64,000 nt of DNA, from contig NZ_SMAA01000001.1 in NCBI RefSeq assembly GCF_004341685.1, positions 124,001-188,000 of the forward strand, read 5' to 3'. Positions 53,920-61,537 of this stretch are shown here, one piece after another. Origin of the DNA: Pectinatus cerevisiiphilus. Its GTDB lineage: Bacteria; Bacillota; Negativicutes; Selenomonadales; Selenomonadaceae. The position numbers were made by a program, and so were the translations under genes. A model generated the notes under the pieces. That model was not told the origin of the DNA. It did no database searches and saw nothing but the letters and a program-made list of their open reading frames with translations. The stretch's first letter is position 1. Every line of letters starts with the position of its first letter.

Positions 53920-54774
53920 ATGCAGTTTATGAGAGTGACAAAAAAGATTGCAGCTATAATCACTGTGTGTATACTGACTGTTGGTACCGCTTTGATAGCA
54001 GGCTGTGGCGCTTCCTCAGGGAATTCGGATAAGAAGGTTTTGCGTGTGGGTATGGAATGCGCATATGCACCGTTTAACTGGGCGCAAAATGATGATTCTA
54101 ATGGGGCAGTGAAAATAACTGATGCTGACCAGTATGCTATGGGCTATGATGTTTTGATGGCAAAGAAGATTGCAGAAGGTATGGGCTACACGCTGGAAAT
54201 CCACAAAATGGAATGGGATGGGCTTATCCCAGCTGTCAATACAGGTAAAATTGATGTTGTGCTAGCTGGTATGAGTATAACCGACAAGCGCAAGCAGACA
54301 GTGGACTTTTCCGATGTTTATTATAATGCGTCAATTGTCGCTCTCGTGAAAAAGGACGGTAAATATGCTGACGCCAAGAGCGTAACAGATTTAAATGGAG
54401 CTGTCGCAACATCCCAGCTCAATACAGTATGGTATGACTTAATCGACCAGATTCCAAATGCGAATAAACAACCGGCAATTGATAATGTGCCGGGAATGGT
54501 AGTGGCTCTGACTTCCGGTAAAGTGGAAGTACTGGTATTGGATAAACCTACCGCTATGGCGGCAGCGTATGCCAATCCTGACCTCAAGATGCTTGACTTC
54601 CAAGGTGACGGAGCCTTTAAGGCATCACCGGAAGATGTCCAAATGGGCATAGCCGTAAAGAAGGGCAACAGTGACTTGTTAAAGAAAATCAATGAACAGC
54701 TTGCTAACATCAGTGAAGACGATCGTTCTAAAATGATGGAAGAAGCGATCAAAGATCAGCCTTTGTCAAAATAA
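53920..54774 (+). CDS. Amino-acid ABC transporter substrate-binding lipoprotein
   Basis: A protein of about 284 residues with a lipoprotein signal (VCILTVGTALIAGC, lipobox LIAGC) followed by a family 3 solute-binding fold: LRVGMECAYAPFNW, YDVLMAKKIAEGMGY, EWDGLIPAVNTGKIDVVLAGMS-type core and VEVLVLDKPTA. It captures a polar amino acid outside the membrane. The start is ATG 53920, close after AAGGGG, or ATG 53929; the same signal peptide results. A terminator separates it from the permease gene, so the binding protein is probably made in excess. Confidence 0.9.
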   Translation: MQFMRVTKKIAAIITVCILTVGTALIAGCGASSGNSDKKVLRVGMECAYAPFNWAQNDDSNGAVKITDADQYAMGYDVLMAKKIAEGMGYTLEIHKMEWDGLIPAVNTGKIDVVLAGMSITDKRKQTVDFSDVYYNASIVALVKKDGKYADAKSVTDLNGAVATSQLNTVWYDLIDQIPNANKQPAIDNVPGMVVALTSGKVEVLVLDKPTAMAAAYANPDLKMLDFQGDGAFKASPEDVQMGIAVKKGNSDLLKKINEQLANISEDDRSKMMEEAIKDQPLSK

Positions 54775-54793
54775 ATATTTCAGTTTTAAATAG

Positions 54794-54835
54794 AAAATCT
54801 GGGGAGATGGTTTGCTTATCTCCTCAGATTTTTTT
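54794..54835 (+). terminator. Terminator between the binding protein and permease genes
   Basis: AAATCTGGGGAGAT pairs with ATCTCCTCAGATTT with one mismatch (arms 54796-54808 and 54818-54830), followed by a long T run. Confidence 0.85.
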
Positions 54836-54917
54836 ATGGTTTAATTGTTGTAAACATAGTATAATATGTTTAGTTTTTTTATAGACAAATGTAATATTTA
54901 TTTAAAGGAGTGGTTTG

Positions 54918-55715
54918 ATGGCAGCAGATATGCCGACAACTTTTTTCGGCTGGGTTGTATTCATCATTAATCAGTACGGTAGCGCTTTGTTGCAAGGCGC
55001 AGGCGTCACTTTAATGCTTGCTATAGTGGGCACGCTCATTGGGTGCATTATTGGTCTTTTAGTGGGCATTGTGCAGACCGTTCCAGTGACGGAAAGGACA
55101 AATACCGGGCTTAAGATATTAAATAAAATTGTTCAGTTTATTTTTGCGGCTTATGTGGAAATTTTCCGCGGCACACCTATGATCGTACAGGCAATGGTTG
55201 TTTATTATGGCTCTATGGCTGTTTTTGACATTGACATGTCAGCGATGTTGGCTGGTTTTCTGGTGGTTTCTGTAAATACGGGAGCATATATGGCAGAAAC
55301 AGTGCGCGGTGGTATTATTTCCATTGATAAAGGGCAGACAGAGGCCGCTATGGCCATAGGCATGAATCATTTTCAGACGATGTACACTGTAGTTTTACCG
55401 CAGGCGCTTAAAAATATAATGCCTCAGATCGGCAATAATCTTATAATCAATATAAAAGATACATCTGTTCTGAATGTTATTTCTGTTACCGAACTTTATT
55501 TTGCTTCAAAATCTGCGGCTGGTGTATATTATCGTTATTTTGAAGTCTTTTTTGTTACGTGCGTGATCTATTTTATTATGACTTTTGCTGCTTCCCGGCT
55601 TTTGCGTTACTTTGAAAAAAGAATGGCGGGTTCGGCAGATTATCAGCTGGTTGGCGACCCTATGGCTGATCCGACGGGCATATTCCCCAACAATACGAAA
55701 ATGGGAGGGAAATAA
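54918..55715 (+). CDS. Amino-acid ABC transporter permease (HisM/GlnP family)
   Basis: A 265-residue inner-membrane permease with five or six hydrophobic segments. It has the family loop [18 protein letters not shown] and the ATPase-coupling [20 protein letters not shown] (EAA motif). It forms the channel for the amino acid captured by the upstream lipoprotein. ATG 54918 follows AAAGGAG. The ATPase gene begins 2 nt after its stop. Confidence 0.93.
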   Translation: MAADMPTTFFGWVVFIINQYGSALLQGAGVTLMLAIVGTLIGCIIGLLVGIVQTVPVTERTNTGLKILNKIVQFIFAAYVEIFRGTPMIVQAMVVYYGSMAVFDIDMSAMLAGFLVVSVNTGAYMAETVRGGIISIDKGQTEAAMAIGMNHFQTMYTVVLPQALKNIMPQIGNNLIINIKDTSVLNVISVTELYFASKSAAGVYYRYFEVFFVTCVIYFIMTFAASRLLRYFEKRMAGSADYQLVGDPMADPTGIFPNNTKMGGK

Positions 55716-55717
55716 GA

Positions 55718-56473
55718 TTGGCTACGGCAAAGAAACAGCCTATTTTAGAAGTAAAACATTTGGTGAAATATTTCGGTGAACGTGAGATATTAAAAGACAT
55801 AGACTTTACAGTGGAACAGGGAAATGTAATCAGCGTAATCGGGGCATCTGGTTCGGGAAAATCGACAATGCTGCGCTGTATTAATCTTCTGGAGATGCCT
55901 ACGTCCGGTGAGATCGTTTTCGAGGGGAAAAACATCCTTGACTTGAGCAATAATATTGCGCTATACAGGACAAAAGTGGGAATGGTTTTCCAATCGTTTA
56001 ATTTATTCAGCAATATGACAGTATTGCAAAATTGTATGGCGAGTCCTGTTACCGTTTTGAAGCGGAAAAAAGAAGAAGCCAGACAGATAGCCATGAAATA
56101 TCTGGAAAAAGTCGGGATGGAACAATATATAAACGCGCGGCCTGACCAATTGTCAGGTGGACAAAAACAGCGTGTGGCTATAGCTCGGGCATTGGCTATC
56201 AAGCCGCAGATACTCTTGTTTGATGAACCTACGTCGGCACTTGACCCGCAGATGGTAGGTGAAGTTTTAGGTGTAATGCGTGAGCTTGCTGAAGAAGGGC
56301 TTACCATGATAATTGTGACGCATGAAATGGCTTTTGCCAGAGACGTATCAACACGTGTCATTTACATGGCTGACGGAGTTATTGTCGAAGATGGCACTCC
56401 GCAAGAAGTTTTTGGCAATCCGAAAAATGAAAAGACGAAGGATTTTTTGGCGCGTTTTACACAGAATGCATAA
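55718..56473 (+). CDS. Amino-acid ABC transporter ATP-binding protein (GlnQ family)
   Basis: A 251-residue import ATPase: Walker [17 protein letters not shown]-loop MVFQSFNLF, signature [14 protein letters not shown], Walker [14 protein letters not shown] and H-loop [13 protein letters not shown]. It energises the permease encoded just upstream. The start is TTG 55718 after GGGAGGG. The family includes glutamine, histidine, cystine and arginine importers; the substrate cannot be read from the ATPase. Confidence 0.94.
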   Translation: MATAKKQPILEVKHLVKYFGEREILKDIDFTVEQGNVISVIGASGSGKSTMLRCINLLEMPTSGEIVFEGKNILDLSNNIALYRTKVGMVFQSFNLFSNMTVLQNCMASPVTVLKRKKEEARQIAMKYLEKVGMEQYINARPDQLSGGQKQRVAIARALAIKPQILLFDEPTSALDPQMVGEVLGVMRELAEEGLTMIIVTHEMAFARDVSTRVIYMADGVIVEDGTPQEVFGNPKNEKTKDFLARFTQNA

Positions 56474-56541
56474 ATAGCTGCAAAATGACCGCTTTATCCG
56501 TTGATGTGGCCTTATTTTTATTAGAGAAAGTAATAAAATAA

Positions 56542-56572
56542 TTGTTAAATAAATAACATTATATGCTATAAT
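56542..56572 (+). promoter_or_regulatory. Extended -10 promoter of hemB
   Basis: TGC-TATAAT (56564-56572) is an extended -10; the best -35 is TTGTTA (56542-56547) with a 19-nt spacer. Confidence 0.6.
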
Positions 56573-56600
56573 ATGAATCAGGTTCAACATTTGGGAAGAA

Positions 56601-56638
56601 GAGGTGACAAAGAGAGCTGTGCTCTCTCTATACTTATG
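56601..56638 (+). promoter_or_regulatory. hemB ribosome site separated from its ATG by a hairpin
   Basis: GAGGTGA (56601-56607) lies 28 nt before the ATG at 56636, too far for normal initiation. Between them AGAGAGC (56611-56617) and GCTCTCT (56621-56627) form a perfect 7-bp stem with a TGT loop. Folding it reduces the effective spacing to about 11 nt. No in-frame start codon lies at normal distance from the GAGGTGA. Confidence 0.5.
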
Positions 56639-57628
56639 AATGAAAGTAAATTTCCGCAGAAATTGCGGCCGCGTCGTATGCGTATATCTCCCGCTGTCCG
56701 TTCTATGGTCAGGGAAACAGAAATTACCGCTAAGGATTTTATTTATCCTATATTTGTTGTCGCAGGTAAAAACGTCAGTGAAGAAATACCAAGTATGCCG
56801 AATTGTTATCGTATCTCTGTAGATAATGCCGTAAAGCTGGCAAAAGAATTGTGGGCACTGGGCATTCCGGCAGTAGAGGTTTTTGGCCTACCGGAATATA
56901 AAGATGAAATAGGTTCGTCAGCATGGGATATGAAGAGCCCTGTACAATGTGCAATGGCTGCTATAAAGCAGGCTGTTCCGGAAATGGTAATCGTGGGCGA
57001 CGTATGCCTTTGTCAATATACTTCACATGGCCATTGTGGTAAGCTTTGCGGTCATTATGTAGATAATGATGCTACGCTGGAACTTTTGCAGAAGGTGGCT
57101 GTAAGCCAGGCAAAAGCAGGCGCTGATATTATAGCTCCGTCTGATATGATGGATGGCAGAGTGGCTGCAATTCGCCAGGCACTTGATGATGAAGGATATA
57201 TTAACACGTCCATTATGTCATATGCGGTCAAATATGCTTCGGCTTATTATGGTCCCTTTAGGGATGCAGCTGATTCGGCACCATCTTTTGGCGACCGGCG
57301 TTCTTACCAGATGGATCCCGCAAATGCGCGTGAAGCCATAAAAGAAGTTGATCTGGATTTAGATGAAGGCGCGGATATGATCATAGTTAAACCGGCCTTA
57401 TCATACCTTGATATAGTAAGACGTGTCAGGGAACATATTAATTTACCGCTTATTACATATAACGTAAGCGGAGAATACGCAATGGTAAAAGCAGCTGCTA
57501 AAAACGGCTGGATCGATGAAAAGCGCATTGTGCTCGAAACATTGACAAGTATGAAACGTGCTGGTGCAGACAGCATTATTACATATCATGCCATCGATGC
57601 GGTAAAATGGTTAAGAGAAAGTAAATAA
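56636..57628 (+). CDS. hemB: Delta-aminolevulinic acid dehydratase (porphobilinogen synthase)
   Basis: A 330-residue enzyme that condenses two aminolevulinates to porphobilinogen. The zinc cysteines are in DVCLCQYTSHGHCG; the Schiff-base lysines are in YAVKYASAYYGPFRDAA and IIVKPALSYLDI. ATG 56636 gives the usual N terminus (RPRRMRISPAVRSMVRET after 12 residues); the frame continues upstream through the hairpin but has no start at proper distance from the ribosome site. It has its own promoter and terminator. Confidence 0.95.
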   Translation: MNESKFPQKLRPRRMRISPAVRSMVRETEITAKDFIYPIFVVAGKNVSEEIPSMPNCYRISVDNAVKLAKELWALGIPAVEVFGLPEYKDEIGSSAWDMKSPVQCAMAAIKQAVPEMVIVGDVCLCQYTSHGHCGKLCGHYVDNDATLELLQKVAVSQAKAGADIIAPSDMMDGRVAAIRQALDDEGYINTSIMSYAVKYASAYYGPFRDAADSAPSFGDRRSYQMDPANAREAIKEVDLDLDEGADMIIVKPALSYLDIVRRVREHINLPLITYNVSGEYAMVKAAAKNGWIDEKRIVLETLTSMKRAGADSIITYHAIDAVKWLRESK

Positions 57629-57648
57629 GAATATTTTTCTATAAGAAG

Positions 57649-57696
57649 ATGCACAAATCAAAGCAGCAGTTAGTAGAATTGATTTGTGCATTTTTT
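57649..57696 (+). terminator. Terminator of hemB
   Basis: ATGCACAAATCAA (57649-57661) is the exact complement of TTGATTTGTGCAT (57679-57691), followed by T residues. Confidence 0.88.
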
Positions 57697-57764
57697 ATAT
57701 ATAAAATGGTAGTTGTAATAGTTGTTCCAAGCGGGATGAGTAAAATATTTTAGGGGAGAAGATT

Positions 57765-58550
57765 ATGAGCAAAAAAAATATAAAGATGATTGCCCTCGAT
57801 ATGGATGGAACCTTGTTAAATGATGCTGGCTCCGTACCGCAAGCAAATGTTCAGGCATTGGGGCAAGCACTTGCTAAGGGGATTAAGATCATCTTGGTGT
57901 CGGCAAGGCCTGCCTGTGCAATGCTACCGTATTATCAACAGCTGCATCTTGCCGATATGCCTATGGCGGCTTTATGTGGAGCATATATTGTACACCACGG
58001 CATGGCAATACAGGAAAAAACGATTCCTGCGGTTGTCTGTGGCAAAATCTTAAGTCTTTTTGATATGGAACGGGATTATATTAAAGCATATGGGAAGAAC
58101 AGCCTGTACGTAAATCGAATTACCGACGAAACGATAAAATACGCGGAAAATTTTAATGTCCCTTATAAAAAAGTTGACTTCTTAGCAGCTTCCCCTGATA
58201 AAATATGCAGAATATATATACCGGGGATTTTACAGAAACAGGCCAAGCTGGCAGCTATACAGGCTGTGGGAATGAATCATGCCAACTTGTTGGAAAGCGG
58301 CATTGAAATAATGCCGGAGGGGATAAACAAGGGCAGTGCGGTTGAGTTCTTGTGCAAAAGGTATGGCTTTTCGGCGGAAAATGTTATGGCGGCCGGTAAT
58401 GAAGGCAGTGATGTTTCTATGGTTTCGGCTGCGGGAGTGGGTGTTGCTGTCGGTAACGCAATAGCATCACTGCAAAAAATAGCTGATGTAGTTGTCGCCT
58501 CAAATAATGAGGCCGGTGTGGCAGAAGCAGTACAGCGGTATTGTTTGTGA
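57765..58550 (+). CDS. Cof-type HAD-IIB phosphatase
   Basis: A 261-residue HAD hydrolase. Motif I is ALDMDGTLLND, motif II lies in LVSARPACAM, motif III Lys in EGINKGSAVEFL and motif IV GNEGSDVSMVSAAG (Asn-Glu replaces the usual Asn-Asp in the GDN loop). The cap insert between about residues 85 and 185 is of the IIB type. Such enzymes dephosphorylate sugar phosphates or flavin/PLP-type cofactors with broad specificity; no particular substrate can be assigned. It has no clear link to the tetrapyrrole genes on either side. Confidence 0.88.
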   Translation: MSKKNIKMIALDMDGTLLNDAGSVPQANVQALGQALAKGIKIILVSARPACAMLPYYQQLHLADMPMAALCGAYIVHHGMAIQEKTIPAVVCGKILSLFDMERDYIKAYGKNSLYVNRITDETIKYAENFNVPYKKVDFLAASPDKICRIYIPGILQKQAKLAAIQAVGMNHANLLESGIEIMPEGINKGSAVEFLCKRYGFSAENVMAAGNEGSDVSMVSAAGVGVAVGNAIASLQKIADVVVASNNEAGVAEAVQRYCL

Positions 58551-58655
58551 GGATAAGGCTTTTCCGGTAAATGTTTGATGGCTGTATTGGCGGTTTAATT
58601 AATGCGAGAATATCCCAATTATTATTGTAATTTATATATATCTTTGCTAAAAACA

Positions 58656-58687
58656 TTGACTATTACATCAATGTCATACTTTATAAT
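58656..58687 (+). promoter_or_regulatory. MerR-type promoter with a long spacer and embedded palindrome
   Basis: TTGACT (58656-58661) and TATAAT (58682-58687) are 20 nt apart, too far for unaided RNA polymerase but typical of MerR-activated promoters. The imperfect palindrome TGAC.ATT-acatc-AAT.GTCA (58657-58677) fills the spacer. Confidence 0.6.
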
Positions 58688-58708
58688 GTATTTGAGGAGG
58701 AAGTAATC

Positions 58709-59083
58709 TTGTTGATCAAAGAATTGTCCCGCCAGACAGGTGCGAGTGTTCGCTCGTTGCGCTATTATGAGCAAAAAAAGTTGCTTTCGTCACGGCGTCT
58801 TCCTAACGGTTATCGCGATTATGATGATACAGCGGTAACAATAGTGAAAACTATACAATTCTATTTATCTTTAGGATTAAATACGGATGAAATCGCGGAC
58901 ATTTCTGATTGCCCGGCATTTTTGCAGAATAAACCGCTTTGCCCGATGGCCTATAAAATTTATAAAGATAAACTGAAAAAGATTGATGGACAGCTTCTGT
59001 TGATGAATAAGATTAGGACACGCCTCCGCAAAAAGATTAAATCGTTTGAAAAAAGCGAAGGGGATAAGATAGATGATTATTGA
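58709..59083 (+). CDS. MerR-family transcriptional regulator
   Basis: A 124-residue regulator with the MerR winged HTH at the N terminus (ELSRQTGASVRSLRYYEQK, then LPNGYRDYDDTAV), a dimerisation helix and a short effector region with two cysteines (SDCPAFLQNKPLCPMA). The NGYRDYDD type usually senses small organic molecules or oxidants rather than metals. It starts at TTG 58709 after GAGGAGG. Its end overlaps the next gene by 11 nt, and its promoter has a MerR-type long spacer, so it probably activates its own operon. Confidence 0.88.
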   Translation: MLIKELSRQTGASVRSLRYYEQKKLLSSRRLPNGYRDYDDTAVTIVKTIQFYLSLGLNTDEIADISDCPAFLQNKPLCPMAYKIYKDKLKKIDGQLLLMNKIRTRLRKKIKSFEKSEGDKIDDY

Positions 59084-59858
59084 CAGCCACGAGCACCTTA
59101 TCGTGCCAGAAAAGAAACAGTTGGCATTAATGGAAGAAGCAGGGGTGGATTTTACAATTTTGTTTTCGACAATTATCCATCCTGAAACAGCACAAGATTT
59201 GACGACGCTTACACAGGAATTGCAACCGTTATACGATATTTTTACGGGTAAAAGGAATCCTGTTGAGGCAAGAAAACATTCCCTGGAGGAATTGAAACAG
59301 GTTGTCGACAAATATCCACAAAAATATAAAGCTTTTGGCTGTATACCACTTGGTTTATCCGTAGAAGAAAACAATGAATGGATAGAAAAGTATATTATAA
59401 AAAATAAATTTATTGGCTTAGGGGAAATAGTTCCTAAGACAGGAGAAGTAAAACAACTAAGAACAATTTTTTCCTCCGCAGAAGAATTTGGGCGGTTGCC
59501 GTTATGGGTGCATACTTTTGAACCGGTAAAATTCACAGATATAAAGGAATTGCTGGAATTGGCGGTAGAATACACAAAAATACCTGTTATCATCGGCCAT
59601 CTGGGTGGAGTGCATTGGCTGGATACGATAAAAGCAGTGCGGGATATTCCTAATGTATATCTTGATCTATCGGCATCATTTACGACAATGGCACCTTATT
59701 ACGCAGTTAAAGAATATCCGCTTAGAACGGTTTTCGCTTCTGATGCACCATATATGACGCCACGGGCAGCGCGGCTGATATTAGAAGAAGCAATACAGGA
59801 CAGCGGTATACGCCGGCGTGTTATGGGCGAAAATATTGCGGAACTTTTGCAATTATAG
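59073..59858 (+). CDS. Amidohydrolase-superfamily metal-dependent hydrolase
   Basis: A 261-residue TIM-barrel amidohydrolase of the Amidohydro_2 type. The metal HxH-like site is IIDSHEHLIVP, later metal ligands are in LWVHTFEP and VIIGHLGGVHWLD, and the catalytic Asp is in VFASDAPYMTPR. This group includes hydrolases, lactonases and decarboxylases. It is translationally coupled to the MerR regulator (11-nt overlap), so its expression should respond to whatever that protein senses. The substrate is unknown. Confidence 0.82.
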   Translation: MIIDSHEHLIVPEKKQLALMEEAGVDFTILFSTIIHPETAQDLTTLTQELQPLYDIFTGKRNPVEARKHSLEELKQVVDKYPQKYKAFGCIPLGLSVEENNEWIEKYIIKNKFIGLGEIVPKTGEVKQLRTIFSSAEEFGRLPLWVHTFEPVKFTDIKELLELAVEYTKIPVIIGHLGGVHWLDTIKAVRDIPNVYLDLSASFTTMAPYYAVKEYPLRTVFASDAPYMTPRAARLILEEAIQDSGIRRRVMGENIAELLQL

Positions 59859-59909
59859 ATTAACATTGGTTTCACGGCTGATTTTTGAATGGTGCGGGCA
59901 ATCTTTATT

Positions 59910-59938
59910 TTGAATTAATACGGGCGGAATGTTATAAT
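59910..59938 (+). promoter_or_regulatory. Promoter of hemL
   Basis: TTGAAT (59910-59915), a 17-nt spacer and TATAAT (59933-59938), 48 nt before the hemL ATG. Confidence 0.75.
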
Positions 59939-59986
59939 ATTGGCAGTGTTTGGTATAGTAATAAAGCAAAGAAAGTTGGGGAATAT

Positions 59987-61309
59987 ATGCTTCATTTAGA
60001 TAAATCACAAGCTGCTTTTAGAGAAGCGAAAACGCTGATGCCGGGCGGCGTAAACAGTCCCGTACGTTCCTATAAAAATGTGGATTGTGATCCACCATTT
60101 ATTGATCATGCTAAAGGCAGTAAAATATATGATATAGACGGAAATGAATATATTGATTATGTAGGCTCATGGGGACCAATGGTAGTAGGTCATGCACATC
60201 CTCAGGTGGTAATTGCACTGCAAAAAGCTGTAGAAAAGGGTACGAGTTACGGTGCACCGACTGTATTAGAAAGTGATCTGGCTAAGCTTGTCATGAGTGT
60301 ATATCCCTCAATAGAAAAAATACGTATGGTAAATTCGGGCACTGAAGCGACAATGAGTGCTCTTCGTGTAGCCAGAGGTTATACAGGACGGGATAAAATT
60401 GTTAAATTTATAGGCTGCTACCATGGGCATGGAGATAGTCTTTTGGTAAAAGCGGGTTCTGGTGCAGCCACGTTTGGCGTGCCAGACAGCCCGGGAGTGA
60501 CGAAGGGAACAGCGCAAGATACAATTACAGTGCCGTATAACGATAGTGCGGCAGTAACAAAGGTGCTGGAAGAACAAGGCGATGAGATTGCCGCAGTGAT
60601 AGTGGAACCAGTAGCTGGCAATATGGGGTTGGTGCTGCCAAAACAAGGATATCTGCGTACACTGCGTGAGTTGACACAGAAACATGGCATTGTTTTGATC
60701 TTCGATGAAGTTATGTGTGGATTCCGTGCTTCCTTGGGTGGTGCCCAAGCCGCTTATGGAATAGTTCCCGATATGACCTGCCTTGGTAAAATAATCGGCG
60801 GCGGGCTGCCGGTTGCAGCATATGGCGGGAAAAGAGAAATAATGGATATGGTCGCACCAGAAGGCCCTGTGTATCAAGCAGGAACTTTGAGTGGCAATCC
60901 ATTGGCCATGACAGCAGGGATTGTCACTTTATCACTGCTTACCGCTGATCCTGAGGACGGACAGCCGGATTATAGCCGGGTGCTCACGCTGAAGACAAAA
61001 AAATTATTGCTCAGTATGCAGGCCTCAGCAAAAGAAGCTGGTGTGAAGATACAGGCTCACCAGGCTGGTTCAATGTTTGGCATATTCTTTAATGATAAGG
61101 ATGTTTATGATTATGAAACATCGGCAGCTTCTGATCAGGAAGCATTTAAAGTGTATTTTAAGTCTATGCTGGAACAAGGAATATATATAGCACCATCACA
61201 ATTTGAAACATTGTTCATGAGTGGTGCACACAGTGATGAGGATATAGAGAAAACAGAAGCTGCTGCCCGCAACGCATTTAAGGCCGTAGCACAGTTTAAA
61301 AATAAATAA
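59987..61309 (+). CDS. hemL: Glutamate-1-semialdehyde 2,1-aminomutase
   Basis: A 440-residue PLP enzyme that turns the HemA product into 5-aminolevulinate. It shows [15 protein letters not shown] near the N terminus, [29 protein letters not shown], the PLP lysine in [19 protein letters not shown] and [16 protein letters not shown] 59987 gives the family N terminus ([14 protein letters not shown]); the frame runs upstream through the promoter and is not used there. It has its own promoter and ends at a terminator. Confidence 0.95.
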   Translation: MLHLDKSQAAFREAKTLMPGGVNSPVRSYKNVDCDPPFIDHAKGSKIYDIDGNEYIDYVGSWGPMVVGHAHPQVVIALQKAVEKGTSYGAPTVLESDLAKLVMSVYPSIEKIRMVNSGTEATMSALRVARGYTGRDKIVKFIGCYHGHGDSLLVKAGSGAATFGVPDSPGVTKGTAQDTITVPYNDSAAVTKVLEEQGDEIAAVIVEPVAGNMGLVLPKQGYLRTLRELTQKHGIVLIFDEVMCGFRASLGGAQAAYGIVPDMTCLGKIIGGGLPVAAYGGKREIMDMVAPEGPVYQAGTLSGNPLAMTAGIVTLSLLTADPEDGQPDYSRVLTLKTKKLLLSMQASAKEAGVKIQAHQAGSMFGIFFNDKDVYDYETSAASDQEAFKVYFKSMLEQGIYIAPSQFETLFMSGAHSDEDIEKTEAAARNAFKAVAQFKNK

Positions 61310-61322
61310 GTAAATATAAAAT

Positions 61323-61371
61323 ATACACTTCAGTTCAGGCGTGAGGAAAAGCGAGGCTGGAGTGTATTTTT
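61323..61371 (+). terminator. Terminator of hemL
   Basis: ATACACTTCAG (61323-61333) pairs with CTGGAGTGTAT (61357-61367) with one wobble, followed by T residues. Confidence 0.75.
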
Positions 61372-61440
61372 GTGCCTTGGTTACTGCTGGCGTTGAAAGC
61401 AGTAAAAAGCAATGTTGCTTGTAAAAACATTTTGATTGAC

Positions 61441-61476
61441 AAAAAACCGCCCTTATATTTATAAGGACGGCTTTTT
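61441..61476. terminator. Bidirectional terminator before the convergent GltD-like gene
   Basis: CCGCCCTTATA (61447-61457) pairs with TATAAGGACGG (61460-61470) with one mismatch; A residues lead in and T residues follow, so it can work on both strands. Confidence 0.8.
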
Positions 61477-61537
61477 GATATGAAATGAGAACTGTAAACA
61501 ATAGCTCATGTCGCTTGCAGTGTTTATTATTTTAAAT

